Notes: generated from the sequence alone by a model not told the origin. DNA of 64,000 nucleotides from Bacteroidota bacterium (GCA_013287475.1 JABDDT010000001.1:1887-65886); one strand, 5' to 3'. Positions 18,001 to 27,023 are shown, counted from the stretch's first letter. Made by a program: numbers and translations.

Positions 18001-18123
18001 ACTTATTCTTCCATATTTGTTGCTGCACCAATACTGATCGATATGGCAAGGAAAAGACCGCTGGGAGCTGCAGATACCAGCACAACACCTGTTATCAGAA
18101 AGAAACCGATCCCCGCAAAGTAA
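15082..18123 (+). CDS. secDF: Protein translocase subunit SecDF (fused)
   Basis: A 1013-residue fusion of SecD and SecF, the proton-driven partner of SecYEG that pulls preproteins into the periplasm. The SecD half starts with a membrane helix (about 5-26), then LLLGLDLQGGINVTL near 101-115 (family signature DLxGG), a large periplasmic domain with FGVSQPNIQ, and six helices with GLVLTIGMAVDTNVIIFERI. The SecF half begins near residue 690 (KITYGISAIVLLLGISAYF) and repeats the motif as VIGFSMNDTVIVFDRIRE. Fusion of the two genes is normal in Bacteroidota. It is followed by a strong terminator. Confidence 0.97.
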   Translation: MRALVSIFASLLIVISLYQLSFTWFVNKHESAMTQKAERFVKNNYPSPEIKYPGNKDAEVLYKDSLSLLVRERTQKLLDSTKDTKITWWGTTYQKSKESELLLGLDLQGGINVTLDIELEGLIKGLANNPRDASLVKAIQLADQKKLTNGGANYIDLFSQAFKEVNPGTKLAPLFANSNRNKLKFESSDGDVISYLHDQASAGMKQTYQVLTKRIDKFGVSQPNIQLDENKGIISVELAGATDPDRVRKYLQSSANLQFWEVYNISELATPFQNAEKILQKYLNGVKDSALLASQDSTADSVSLNRNPLRIMRFIQPTQDAKGQVRYASAIATPLLKDTPTINNYLNIPVARNQFPANLKFMWGKQEYDENGKAYPYLELYAIKTVPGSDKAKLEGEVITDARQDYDPVTGGVVVEMSMNKHGADVWAKMTTDNVGLPIAITLDEVVYSAPYVNGPITGGNSQISMGNRNTGQTVNEATDLANILKSGKLNAPARIVQEQVVGPTLGKAAVKGGALAFGISFLVIFTLMLVYYNTAGWVANIALILNLLFTIGILSAMHATLTAPGIAGLVLTIGMAVDTNVIIFERIKEELTRGKSYQLAVNDGYRRSLAPVLDAHVTTFLTAAILAYFGLGPVLGFATTQMLGISLSLFCGILVSRMVTDFYTNKNRHFQYFTGISKKVFQHANFKFIEFRKITYGISAIVLLLGISAYFHGFQKGVEFQGGRSYIVNFHKPLNEQEVKDALNLQWGKYPEVKTYGSNQQFEITTDYLVNREGSAADSTVANKMFAGLQKFLPAGTTAQEFTSTNKFIQQSKKVGASISDDLKAGAVKATIFALIAIFIYIFIRFRDWRYSLGTIIALLHDVLVVLAVFSFLPSVVPFPLEIDQHFIAAILTVIGFSMNDTVIVFDRIREDSRILRGKTKAEIINKAVNETLPRTVMTSLTVFLTILILFLVGGEVTKGFAFAMLIGVITGTYSSIFVAAPILIDMARKRPLGAADTSTTPVIRKKPIPAK

Positions 18124-18144
18124 AATTTCCAGGAAAATAAATTG

Positions 18145-18180
18145 AATACCCCCTGTTTTATCAGGGGGTATTTTATTTTA
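18145..18180 (+). terminator. Rho-independent terminator of secDF
   Basis: An 11-bp stem pairs AATACCCCCTG (18145-18155) with CAGGGGGTATT (18162-18172), with a 6-base loop and a T-rich tail. Confidence 0.9.
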
Positions 18181-18203
18181 TGTAGAAATTAATTTCAAAA
18201 GTT

Positions 18204-18497
18204 TTATGGATGTGGGGGTAAAGGAGGGTGTGGCGGTAATGGAGGATGCGGGGGAATCGGGGGATGCGGTGGCACCCTGTGATAATTACCCGTATTGTGA
18301 TATACACGATGATAATAATGGTGATGATAATGCCCGTAATAATAGTGACCATGATAATAATGCCTGTGCGGATGGTGAATTGGAGGTGAAGACTGGCTTG
18401 GCTGACTAAATGCAAAAACCGAGCAGAAAATCAGGCAGGATAAAATTGATATTAACTTCAAATTAAGCCTGGATTTATGATATAATTCTTGTTTCAT
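18204..18497 (-). CDS. Small exported His/Pro-rich protein
   Basis: A 97-residue protein with a signal peptide of about 31 residues (hydrophobic LISILSCLIFCSVFAFSQ). The mature part is His/Tyr-rich (GHYHHHYYHRVYH) and ends in Pro-Pro-His repeats (PPHPPLPPHPPLPPHP). There is no known domain. His-rich exported peptides can bind Zn, Ni, Cu or Co, but this is inference from composition and from the nearby efflux operon. Open frames in the other phases here are composition shadows; only this frame has a signal peptide. A second His-rich gene lies upstream on the same strand. Confidence 0.65.
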   Translation of the reverse strand: MKQELYHKSRLNLKLISILSCLIFCSVFAFSQPSQSSPPIHHPHRHYYHGHYYYGHYHHHYYHRVYHNTGNYHRVPPHPPIPPHPPLPPHPPLPPHP

Positions 18498-18621
18498 GCC
18501 GGTACAAGGGCAATTCCTATGCCATGAGGTTCATAAAAATACCAATCCTCACAAGTAATGCGTAAGAACCTCTGAATTATTATATAATAAATCTCAAGAA
18601 CTGATATTTATATCTTATTCC

Positions 18622-18858
18622 TTAAACAGCATTATGCGATCTTGCATGTGGTGCATGATGAACCGGACGTCCATCATAATGATGATGAAAATGGTGGTGA
18701 TGATAGTGACGCCGATAGGTGCCATGATGGTAGTGATGATAACCGTGATGCTTGTAATAGTGGTGATTTGGGTGGTTTTTATGAACCGGTGTTCTTGGGC
18801 CGGCTAACGACATAACTGATATAAACAGCAAGCCGGCTAAAAAGGAGGCAGCTTTCAT
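18622..18858 (-). CDS. Small exported His-rich protein
   Basis: A 78-residue protein. A clear signal peptide (MKAASFLAGLLFISVMSLA, residues 1-19) is followed by about 59 residues, over a third of them His, with runs such as HYHHHHFHHHYDGRP. It shares no alignable fold with known families and looks like a periplasmic metal-buffering or metal-storage peptide (inference). It is 124 bp upstream of the other His-rich gene and 23 bp downstream of the KKDGT-repeat gene, so the three minus-strand genes may form one transcript. Confidence 0.7.
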   Translation of the reverse strand: MKAASFLAGLLFISVMSLAGPRTPVHKNHPNHHYYKHHGYHHYHHGTYRRHYHHHHFHHHYDGRPVHHAPHARSHNAV

Positions 18859-18881
18859 ATTTTGTACAGATTTATTTTCTA

Positions 18882-19205
18882 CTATTTGTTTTCCTTATAG
18901 CGTTTATCAGGTGTTCCGTCTTTTTTGGTATGCACTGTGGCAGGAGCAGCCTTTGCTGCATCTTTATTTGATTTGTAACGCATATCCGCAGTTCCGTCTT
19001 TTTTTGTCGGACCTGCGGTTGTTGATTTAGCCGTTGATGCGGGTTTTGCAGTTGGAGTAGTTGTAGCAGGTTTACTTGTTGTAGTAGTGGCGGAAGGTTT
19101 CTTAGTTTTGGTTTTAGCAGGACTAGTCTGTTGGGGAGTGGCCTGCGCATGGGAATAATCATTAAAACTGATCAGTAAAACAATGGCCAGCAACAATTTT
19201 TTCAT
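18882..19205 (-). CDS. Exported KKDGTxDxRYK-repeat protein
   Basis: A 107-residue protein with a signal peptide (MKKLLLAIVLLISFNDYSHA, cleaved about residue 20), then a Thr/Ala/Lys/Pro-rich disordered stretch, then two copies of a 15-residue motif: TKKDGTADMRYKSNK and TKKDGTPDKRYKENK. Such KKDGTPDxRYK repeats occur in small Bacteroidota exported proteins of unknown role. It is the first gene of the minus-strand trio and is divergent from the histidine kinase gene (174-bp gap). Confidence 0.75.
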   Translation of the reverse strand: MKKLLLAIVLLISFNDYSHAQATPQQTSPAKTKTKKPSATTTTSKPATTTPTAKPASTAKSTTAGPTKKDGTADMRYKSNKDAAKAAPATVHTKKDGTPDKRYKENK

Positions 19206-19379
19206 TCGGAAGCAATTTTGGTTTAGCTAAATTATAAAAATAGGGAGAATTAACCAAAATTTGTAAACCCAAATCCTGCCCTTTAGATTGAAATTCAACT
19301 CTTTAACTGCTGTTTAACCATTTTTGTAATTTTATAGGACAGAAACTATCTCAATTTTGCGTTTCAATTTTTTTGGTTC

Positions 19380-20642
19380 ATGAAATCCTCCATTTTGAAA
19401 TGGCTGGTACTATCGGCCACTGTGTTAATTGGATTAATCGTCGTTGTACAGCTGTACTGGCTTACGAAGGTTTATTCATTTGAACAAAAACAATTCAATA
19501 CTAATGTTGTAAAGAGTCTCAGAGGTGTTTTCGAAGACCTTGAAATGAACGATAATCCGGCACAAAGTCTTCAACAATTAATTCACAATCCGGCTGATGA
19601 CTACTATTTATTTAAGGCTGATACCATTCCTGAACAGGACTCTCTTACTTTCTATATTCGCAAGGAATTCGGGGATTTTGATGTGCTGACTGATGTTAAA
19701 CTGGGGGCCTACAGCAGTACACTGAAAAAATATGTTTATGAGGATTATATTCCGACGGCTGCTTCGGGTTTCAATATTACCACAGCTCAGGGATTGCCGG
19801 TCTTTACGGGTGAGTACGATCATATACTCCTTTATTTTCCCCACCGATCACAATATATATTGGGTGAAATGAATTTCTGGATCATCAGCAGCGTAGCCCT
19901 ATTCCTTGCACTAATTGGGTTGGCCATTAGCCTTTTTTATTTTTACCGTCAGAAATTTCTGGCTGAAGTGCAAAAAGATTTCGTAAATAATTTTACACAT
20001 GAATTTAAGACACCCCTGGCCGTTATTAAAATAGCGTCCGATGTACTAGCCCAGAACGATATCAGCCAAAAACCGGAGCGATTAAAAAGATATGCTTCCA
20101 TTATTCAAAATCAAACAACCCACCTGCAGAATCAGGTTGAAAAACTTTTGAAATCAGCATCTGCAGAAAATAAAAAATTTCCGCTTGATAAAGAAAATGT
20201 TCAACCGGCAAAACTAATCGAACAGGCCCTGAATAAGCTTCAACCTCTTATAGAACAGAAACAGGCACTGGTTGAATTGAAAGTTGATAATTACGAAACC
20301 AATATTCAGGCTGATGAGGGACACCTTGAACTGGCTATTATCAATATATTGGAAAATGCGTTGAAGTATTCCATTTCTCCACACATCATTGTTGAAACCG
20401 GGAAAGACGAATCAGATTATTTTATTTCTGTAAAAGATAATGGTATCGGTATAGAAAAAAAATATCTTAAGAATATTTTCAAGAAATTCTATCGTGTTCC
20501 GACGGGAAATGTGCACGATGTAAAAGGATTTGGCCTGGGATTGAATTTTGTAAAGCGGATCATCGACGGCCACGATGGGAAAATCCGTGTAAACAGTTTG
20601 CCCGGAATAGGAACCGAATTTCGTTTACTAATACCATTTTAA
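19380..20642 (+). CDS. Membrane sensor histidine kinase
   Basis: A 420-residue two-component sensor. Transmembrane helices at about 8-29 and 167-189 enclose a periplasmic sensor part of about 135 residues with no recognised fold. The HisKA domain has the phospho-acceptor His207 in FTHEFKTPLAVIKIAS. The ATPase domain shows the N box NILENALKY, G1 DNGIGI, F box KKFYRV and G2 GFGLGLNFV. The response regulator starts 27 bp downstream and the metal-type efflux operon follows, so it probably controls efflux, with an envelope metal or stress signal as input (inference). A near-consensus -7 box CAATTTTG lies at 19362-19369. Confidence 0.95.
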   Translation: MKSSILKWLVLSATVLIGLIVVVQLYWLTKVYSFEQKQFNTNVVKSLRGVFEDLEMNDNPAQSLQQLIHNPADDYYLFKADTIPEQDSLTFYIRKEFGDFDVLTDVKLGAYSSTLKKYVYEDYIPTAASGFNITTAQGLPVFTGEYDHILLYFPHRSQYILGEMNFWIISSVALFLALIGLAISLFYFYRQKFLAEVQKDFVNNFTHEFKTPLAVIKIASDVLAQNDISQKPERLKRYASIIQNQTTHLQNQVEKLLKSASAENKKFPLDKENVQPAKLIEQALNKLQPLIEQKQALVELKVDNYETNIQADEGHLELAIINILENALKYSISPHIIVETGKDESDYFISVKDNGIGIEKKYLKNIFKKFYRVPTGNVHDVKGFGLGLNFVKRIIDGHDGKIRVNSLPGIGTEFRLLIPF

Positions 20643-20669
20643 AGATTTACAAAATCAAGAAATATTCAA

Positions 20670-21365
20670 ATGAATACAAAATCAAAAGTGTTACTTGCCG
20701 AAGACGACCTTTCTTTAGGCTATGTAATCAAGGATAATCTTGCAGATGCGGGTTATGATGTTGTACTATGTGCCGATGGACAGGCGGCAATAGATAAATT
20801 CAGTAAGGAAAATTTCGATATCTGTCTGCTTGACGTAATGATGCCCAATAAAGATGGGTTTGCGGTTGCTAAAAAAATTCGTCAGCAGACAGATCAGATT
20901 CCCATTCTGCTGATTACAGCAAAATCACTGGAAGAAGATCGTATTCACGGTTTTGAGTGTGGTGCAGATGATTATATCATTAAACCCTTCAGCATGCAGG
21001 AACTGCTCTTAAGAATCGATGTATTTTTACGAAGAACAAAAAAAATGTATTCCGAGAAAATGTTAAACTTTCAGATCGGAAAAATGAAATTTTCTTTTAA
21101 AGATCTCAAATTGTCCGTTGGTGGAACAGCATTCAACATGACACAGAAAGAAGCGGAATTACTTTTGTTCTTATGTGAACATCCAAACAGGATTCTGAAA
21201 AGAGAAGAAGTTTTATTAAATGTCTGGGGGAAAGACGATTATTTTTTGGGCAGAAGCATGGACGTTTTTATTACCAAACTGAGGAAATATTTCAAGGAAG
21301 ATGCTTCGGTACAAATTGAAACAATACATGGTATGGGATTCCGTTTAAATGCATCTGTACATTAA
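20670..21365 (+). CDS. OmpR/PhoB-family response regulator
   Basis: A 231-residue regulator. The receiver domain has the acidic pair in LLAEDDLSLG, phospho-acceptor Asp55 in CLLDVMMPNKDG, the Thr in LLITAKSLEEDR and Lys in DYIIKPFSMQEL. The C-terminal winged helix (about 135-230) ends in ETIHGMGFRLN. It pairs with the kinase gene just upstream. Its most likely targets are this operon and perhaps the divergent His-rich genes (inference). Confidence 0.96.
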   Translation: MNTKSKVLLAEDDLSLGYVIKDNLADAGYDVVLCADGQAAIDKFSKENFDICLLDVMMPNKDGFAVAKKIRQQTDQIPILLITAKSLEEDRIHGFECGADDYIIKPFSMQELLLRIDVFLRRTKKMYSEKMLNFQIGKMKFSFKDLKLSVGGTAFNMTQKEAELLLFLCEHPNRILKREEVLLNVWGKDDYFLGRSMDVFITKLRKYFKEDASVQIETIHGMGFRLNASVH

Positions 21366-21401
21366 TAAGCATAACCACTATCTACATTACATAAAATTGA
21401 C

Positions 21402-22691
21402 ATGTCATTAAAAATTCTGGCTCTCGTTATTTCTACCCTTTGGATAAATTTAGTTTCCGGCCAGGTTCATTCTGATACTTTAAGAATTAACCTGGATAGT
21501 GCGGAACGTTTGTTTATTTCAGGAAATTATTCACTGCTTGCCCAGAAATATAATATTGATGCCCAGAAAGCATTAATTATTCAGGCGAGGCTTTGGCCAA
21601 ATCCAAATTTATCTATTGACCATGGGCCCGTAATACCTTTAAATGACCCTCAGGGAAATCCAACGCATTCCACTTTTTTTGTTAATAGTGAAAATGCAGC
21701 TTCCTTATCCCAGTTGATTTTACTGGCCGGAAAAAGAAACAAACAAATTAAACTGGCTGAAGCGAATGCAATACTTTCCGAATACCAGTTTTTTGATCTT
21801 CTTAGAACACTGAAATATACGCTCCGGACTGATTTCTTCAACATCTATTATCTACAGGAATCAGCAAGAGTATATGAAGTGGAGATCAGGGCCCTGATGC
21901 AAATCGTCAATGCATTTGCCCAGCAGGAAGGTAAGGGCTATATCTCTGAAAAAGAAGTCATTCGCATAAAGGCACAGTTATATACATTTCAAAGTGAATA
22001 CAACGACCTGATTAATCAGATTAATGACATAGAAAGTGAACTTAGGCTTGTTTTACAGGTAAATCCCACTATACATATTGACCCGCTTGCAGATTCAAAT
22101 GCTATTAGAAACCTCGATCCGGAAAAATTTACTCTTAATACTCTTATCGATTCGGCTTATAAGAACAGGACAGATCTACTGATCGCCAGGAAAAACTTAG
22201 ATATCAATAAACTGAATTATAGTTATCAGAAAGCTTTGGCGGTTCCAGACCTCACTGCTTCGGCAAGTTACGACAAACAGGGTAGTTATGCTTTGTATTA
22301 TAATTCAATTGGCGTTTCGATGGACCTGCCTTTCTTCAACCGGAACCAGGGAAATATCAAGTCGGCAAAAGCGCTGATTGAAAATACAGATGCCTTACAA
22401 AAAAGTACTGAAGCAACCGTAGCAGAGAATGTATCCAGGTCTCTCCAAAAAGCATTTTCTGAAAATAAATTATACCAAAACATCGATCCCGGTTTTTCCA
22501 ATGACTTTGAACGCCTGATGCACGAAGTTTTGATTAATTATCAAAAAAGGAATATCGGACTTCTCGAATTTCTTGACTTTTATGATTCTTACAAGCAGAA
22601 TATCCTGCAGATAAATTCTATTAAATTTAATAGGGTTCAGGCATTTGAAGATATCAATTATTATACAGGTACCGAATTCTTTCAACCTTAA
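21402..22691 (+). CDS. TolC-family outer-membrane efflux protein (CzcC-like)
   Basis: A 429-residue outer-membrane channel with a signal peptide (MSLKILALVISTLWINLVSG). It has the TolC plan of two repeats of long helices, e.g. LAEANAILSEYQFFDLLRTL and the second-repeat ARKNLDINKLNYSYQKALAVPDLTASASYDKQG. It should form the exit duct of the tripartite pump made with the next two gene products. It begins 36 bp after the regulator and ends 16 bp before the adaptor start. Confidence 0.92.
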   Translation: MSLKILALVISTLWINLVSGQVHSDTLRINLDSAERLFISGNYSLLAQKYNIDAQKALIIQARLWPNPNLSIDHGPVIPLNDPQGNPTHSTFFVNSENAASLSQLILLAGKRNKQIKLAEANAILSEYQFFDLLRTLKYTLRTDFFNIYYLQESARVYEVEIRALMQIVNAFAQQEGKGYISEKEVIRIKAQLYTFQSEYNDLINQINDIESELRLVLQVNPTIHIDPLADSNAIRNLDPEKFTLNTLIDSAYKNRTDLLIARKNLDINKLNYSYQKALAVPDLTASASYDKQGSYALYYNSIGVSMDLPFFNRNQGNIKSAKALIENTDALQKSTEATVAENVSRSLQKAFSENKLYQNIDPGFSNDFERLMHEVLINYQKRNIGLLEFLDFYDSYKQNILQINSIKFNRVQAFEDINYYTGTEFFQP

Positions 22692-22707
22692 CCTCTTACC
22701 GAAATAT

Positions 22708-23802
22708 ATGCAAGTTCAGTATAGATTTACCCTCGTCGCGGTGTCATTAATTGTCCTGGGATTTTTTTCCTGCAAGGATAATTCAACACCTTCAGAAGAA
22801 AAAAAGGGTTATACAATGCCCGATTCTCTTTTAAAGACAATTGAAATTGATACCGTGAGTAATTCGCGTGTATTGAATACGCTGACTCTGACCGGAAAGG
22901 TGGATTTCAATGAAGATAATGTAATCAAAATATATCCTCCGATAAGCGGCCAGGTCACGGATATTAAAGTAATGACAGGCGATTATATAAAAAAAGATCA
23001 GGTGCTGGCAATGATTAGAAGTTCAGACATGGCTGGTTTCAGCAACGACTATGTTACTGCAAAATCCAATGTGGATATTGCAAAAAAGACAATGGATGCC
23101 ACCGATGATATGTATAAGAGCGGTCTGGCTTCACAACGTGATCTGGTAGCAGCACAGGAAGGATATAACCAGGCTGTTTCTGCTTTTGAAAAAGCAAAAC
23201 GCGTATTAAATCTGAATGGCGGAAGTATGACAGGGGAGTACACTGTCAAATCACCTATCAACGGCTTCGTGGTGGACAGGCAAGTGAACAATAACATGAT
23301 AATCCGTTCTGATAATGCAACCAGCATTTTTACCATTTCTGACTTGAAAAATGTCTGGGTAATGGCGAATGTTTATGAATCCAATATCTCATTCGTAAAA
23401 ATGGGTGATAGTGTAAATATTACGACCTTATCGTATCCAGGTAAAATATTTCGGGGTAAGATAGATAAGGTTATGAATGTATTGGATCCTTCGAACAAGG
23501 TTATGAAATTAAGGATTGTACTTGCGAATCCGGGTTACCTTCTTAAACCGGAAATGTTTGCCAGCGTGGTTGTGAATACTTCCGACAATAAAAAAATGCT
23601 AAGTATTCCAGCACGGACCCTGATCTTCGATCATAGTCAATATTATGTGCTGGTTTACAAATCCCCATCAGATATTACGATTCGGCCAGTTCAGGTATTG
23701 AATACAGTTGGTGACCGTGCATATATTACCGAAGGTTTATCAGTAGGCGAACATCTTATTGGCACACAAGCTTTATTAATTTACCAAGAATTGAACAGCT
23801 AG
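22708..23802 (+). CDS. RND efflux periplasmic adaptor lipoprotein (CzcB-like)
   Basis: About 364 residues. An upstream ATG at 22645 lies inside the TolC gene; the ATG at 22708 gives a proper SPII signal ending in LGFFSC. Mature domains: lipoyl/barrel-sandwich half ISGQVTDIKVMTGDYIKKDQVLAMI, a short helical hairpin (about 120-165), the second lipoyl half YTVKSPINGFVVDRQVNNNM, then beta-barrel and membrane-proximal domains. It links the pump to the outer-membrane channel. There is no obvious His- or Met-rich metal site. Confidence 0.93.
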   Translation: MQVQYRFTLVAVSLIVLGFFSCKDNSTPSEEKKGYTMPDSLLKTIEIDTVSNSRVLNTLTLTGKVDFNEDNVIKIYPPISGQVTDIKVMTGDYIKKDQVLAMIRSSDMAGFSNDYVTAKSNVDIAKKTMDATDDMYKSGLASQRDLVAAQEGYNQAVSAFEKAKRVLNLNGGSMTGEYTVKSPINGFVVDRQVNNNMIIRSDNATSIFTISDLKNVWVMANVYESNISFVKMGDSVNITTLSYPGKIFRGKIDKVMNVLDPSNKVMKLRIVLANPGYLLKPEMFASVVVNTSDNKKMLSIPARTLIFDHSQYYVLVYKSPSDITIRPVQVLNTVGDRAYITEGLSVGEHLIGTQALLIYQELNS

Positions 23803-23817
23803 AATAAATCGGTATTG

Positions 23818-26800
23818 ATGAACAAGACACTTAAAAATATCCTGGCTTTTTCGCTCAAAAATAAATACTTCATATATTTTGCTACCATTATCCTGGTCAT
23901 TTATGGCGTGATTACTTTTATGAATATGCCAATCGAGGCATTTCCGGATGTAACAAATACAGAAATCACGGTCATCACGCAATGGCCCGGAAGAAGTGCT
24001 GAAGAGGTAGAAAAATTTGTAACCATCCCTATTGAAATTGCCCTCAATCCTGTAAACAGGAAAACCAGTCTTCGCTCCACCAGTATTTTCGGGCTTTCGG
24101 TAGTAAAACTGATTTTTGAAGATGATGTCCAGGACACATATGCCCGTACGCAGGTAAATACGCTGATTCAGAATGTAACATTACCTGATAATATTAATCC
24201 GCAGGTACAGCCTCCTACAGGACCAACCGGAGAAATATTCCGCTATTCACTTGTGAGCTCTTTCAGGGAACCAAGGGAGTTAAAGACGTTGCAGGATTGG
24301 ACAGTAGATCGTGAACTGCGCTCTGTTCCGGGCATTGCGGATATTGTTAGTTTCGGCGGAACAGTTAAAGCCTATGAAATACAGGTGAATCCGCAAAAGC
24401 TTACAGGACTCGGAATTACGCCTTTAGACGTATATACTGCGGTAAACAGAAGCAACATAAATATAGGCGGAGACGTAATTAACAAAAACAATCAGGCATA
24501 TATTGTCAGGGGAATTGGTTTGCTTAATGATATAAATGAAATCAAAAATATATTCATAACGAATATCAACGGGCTGCCTGTTCTAGTAAAAGATGTTGCA
24601 GATGTTCAGGTTTCCGGATTGCCAAGGCTGGGTGAAGTTGGAAGATCAGATGCTATTGACAGTAGTAAATCGCGCACCGTTTCAAATGACAATGATGTAG
24701 TGGAAGCGATCGTACTGATGCGGAAAGGTGAAAATCCGGATAAAGTTATCAAGGCTCTGAAATTAAAAATCCAAAAATTAAACGACAGGGTTTTACCACC
24801 CGATGTAAAGATTGTCCCTTTTTATAATCGGGAAGAATTGATACACTATGCAACGCATACGGTGATGCATAATCTTATTGAAGGAATACTATTGGTTACT
24901 CTGATCGTTTCACTATTTATGTTCAATTGGCGAACAACTCTGATCGTTTCAATTATCATTCCGCTTTCTTTATTATTTGCTTTTATATGCCTGCACTTAA
25001 TGGGTATGTCGGCAAACCTTCTCTCTCTTGGCGCGATTGATTTTGGTATTATCATAGACGGGGCGGTCGTAATGGTTGAAGGTTTGTTTGTTATGCTTGA
25101 TCAGCAGGCAAAGATTTACGGCATGGAAAAGTTCAACAAACTTGCCAAGATGGGAATGATCAAGAAAAAAGGGTCAGAACTTGCCAAATCCATTTTTTTT
25201 TCCAAGATTATTATTATTACAGCGCTCCTGCCCATATTCTCTTTTCAGAAAGTAGAAGGGAAAATGTTTTCTCCCCTCGCTTATACTCTTGGTTTTGCAC
25301 TCCTCGGAGCATTGATTTTTACGCTTACTCTTGTGCCAGTTCTGGTAAATGCTTTACTGAATAAAAATGTTAGGGAAAAACATAACCCATTTACGCATTT
25401 GCTTACAGGATGGGTCCTGTTTGGATTCAAGTTTGTATTCGGAAATAAAAAACTGGCGCTGGGAATCTCCATAATATTTATAGTGATTGGTTTTTATTCA
25501 TTCAAATTTCTGGGATCCGAATTTCTGCCTGAACTAAATGAAGGCTCACTTTGGGTGCGTGCAACAATGCCTTATAGTATTGCCTTGGATAAATCGGTAC
25601 AGGTGGCAAACCAGATGAGAAGTATTATGATGCAGTTTCCCCAGGTTAAAAAAGTGGTTTCACAAACCGGTCGTCCGGATGATGGAACTGATGTTGCGGG
25701 ATTTTACAACAATGAATTCGATGTCGCATTGTATCCCCAGGAAGAATGGAATCCAAAAATTTCCAAAGATGAGTTAATTGAGCAGTTGCGTAAATCACTT
25801 TCTGTAATTCCCGGTGCCGAACTTAACTTCTCTCAACCCATTATGGATAATGTGGAAGAAGCTGTTTCAGGTGTTAAAGGATCCATTTGTGTAAAGATAT
25901 TCGGCGATTCCCTAAATTATATGGAAGAAAAATCAGACGAAGTTGATAATGTTCTCAAGACTGTAAAAGGGATTACCGATCTGGGTGTTATCCGGAATAT
26001 TGGGCAACCCGAACTTGATATAGACCTCGATCAGGATCGCATGGCTTTGTATGGTGTTTCAACTGCAGATGCCAATGCCGTTATTGAAATGGCAATCGGC
26101 GGAAAGGCGGTAACGCAGCTCTATGAAAGCGGAGTCAGACACTTTGATATTCGCATCCGGTTCCCAGTTGAATTCAGATCTTCAGATGATGATATTGGGA
26201 ATTTGCAGGTTCCTACTGCTTCAGGATCTAAAGTGCCCATAAAACAAATCGCAACGATTACACAGAAGACAGGACCATGTTTGATTTTCCGGGATGATAA
26301 TGAAAGATATTCTGCAATAAAATTTTCCGTTGAAGGAAGAGATATGGGATCTACCATAAAAGAAGCACAGGAAAAAGTGGATGAAAAAGTCAAATTGAAA
26401 AAAGGCTATAATATGGTATGGCAGGGAGATTTCGAGAATCAGCAGAGAGCTTCCAAACGACTGACAGAAGTAGTACCTATCAGTCTGCTGCTCATTTTCC
26501 TTTTGTTATTTATTATGTTTGGAAATCTGAAGGATGCGGGTCTTGTATTTCTGAATGTGCCATTTGCAGTTGTTGGCGGCATCTTTGCACTGATGATAAC
26601 CGGAACAAATTTTAGTATTTCCGCTGGAATTGGGTTCATCGCATTGTTCGGAATATGCATATTGGAAGGGGTATTACTTACTACAGCATTTAAGCAGAAT
26701 CTGGAAAGGTTGCGTGGAGAAAATCCATTATATACTGCTGTAAAAAGAGGCGTTAATTCGCTTATACGTCCCGTGCTGATGACTGCTTTCATGGCAACCA

Positions 26801-27000
26801 TTGGTTTATTACCCGCGGCAATGTCAGCAGGAATCGGATCAGAAAGTTCCAGACCTCTCGCACGGGTGGTGATCGGCGGACTTATTTGTGCAACAATTTT
26901 TTCACTTTTAATTTTCCCAGTTGTATTCTTTTTATCCTACCGTAATGTGGATACACGCCACCAGGGTGAGTCTGATGATAGTGTAAAAGCGAAAGCTTAA
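23818..27000 (+). CDS. czcA: Heavy-metal RND efflux pump (CzcA type)
   Basis: A 1060-residue HME-family RND transporter, counted from the ATG at 23818 that follows an in-frame TTG. It has twelve transmembrane helices and two large periplasmic loops. Helix 4 carries AIDFGIIIDGAVVMVE with Asp408, Asp414 and Glu421, the proton-relay pattern of CzcA/Zn-Co-Ni pumps; the Cu/Ag pump CusA has a different pattern. It should export divalent metals (Zn2+, Co2+, Ni2+ or Cd2+). It starts 15 bp after the adaptor gene and is the last gene of the five-gene kinase-regulator-efflux operon. Confidence 0.95.
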   Translation: MNKTLKNILAFSLKNKYFIYFATIILVIYGVITFMNMPIEAFPDVTNTEITVITQWPGRSAEEVEKFVTIPIEIALNPVNRKTSLRSTSIFGLSVVKLIFEDDVQDTYARTQVNTLIQNVTLPDNINPQVQPPTGPTGEIFRYSLVSSFREPRELKTLQDWTVDRELRSVPGIADIVSFGGTVKAYEIQVNPQKLTGLGITPLDVYTAVNRSNINIGGDVINKNNQAYIVRGIGLLNDINEIKNIFITNINGLPVLVKDVADVQVSGLPRLGEVGRSDAIDSSKSRTVSNDNDVVEAIVLMRKGENPDKVIKALKLKIQKLNDRVLPPDVKIVPFYNREELIHYATHTVMHNLIEGILLVTLIVSLFMFNWRTTLIVSIIIPLSLLFAFICLHLMGMSANLLSLGAIDFGIIIDGAVVMVEGLFVMLDQQAKIYGMEKFNKLAKMGMIKKKGSELAKSIFFSKIIIITALLPIFSFQKVEGKMFSPLAYTLGFALLGALIFTLTLVPVLVNALLNKNVREKHNPFTHLLTGWVLFGFKFVFGNKKLALGISIIFIVIGFYSFKFLGSEFLPELNEGSLWVRATMPYSIALDKSVQVANQMRSIMMQFPQVKKVVSQTGRPDDGTDVAGFYNNEFDVALYPQEEWNPKISKDELIEQLRKSLSVIPGAELNFSQPIMDNVEEAVSGVKGSICVKIFGDSLNYMEEKSDEVDNVLKTVKGITDLGVIRNIGQPELDIDLDQDRMALYGVSTADANAVIEMAIGGKAVTQLYESGVRHFDIRIRFPVEFRSSDDDIGNLQVPTASGSKVPIKQIATITQKTGPCLIFRDDNERYSAIKFSVEGRDMGSTIKEAQEKVDEKVKLKKGYNMVWQGDFENQQRASKRLTEVVPISLLLIFLLLFIMFGNLKDAGLVFLNVPFAVVGGIFALMITGTNFSISAGIGFIALFGICILEGVLLTTAFKQNLERLRGENPLYTAVKRGVNSLIRPVLMTAFMATIGLLPAAMSAGIGSESSRPLARVVIGGLICATIFSLLIFPVVFFLSYRNVDTRHQGESDDSVKAKA

Positions 27001-27023
27001 TATCAGAAACTTATTAGATATAG

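Noticed and set aside
18173..18415. 80-residue open frame rich in Ile/Thr overlapping the His-rich gene
   Set aside because: It lacks a signal peptide or normal composition and is a phase shadow of the His/Pro codon repeats of the real gene.
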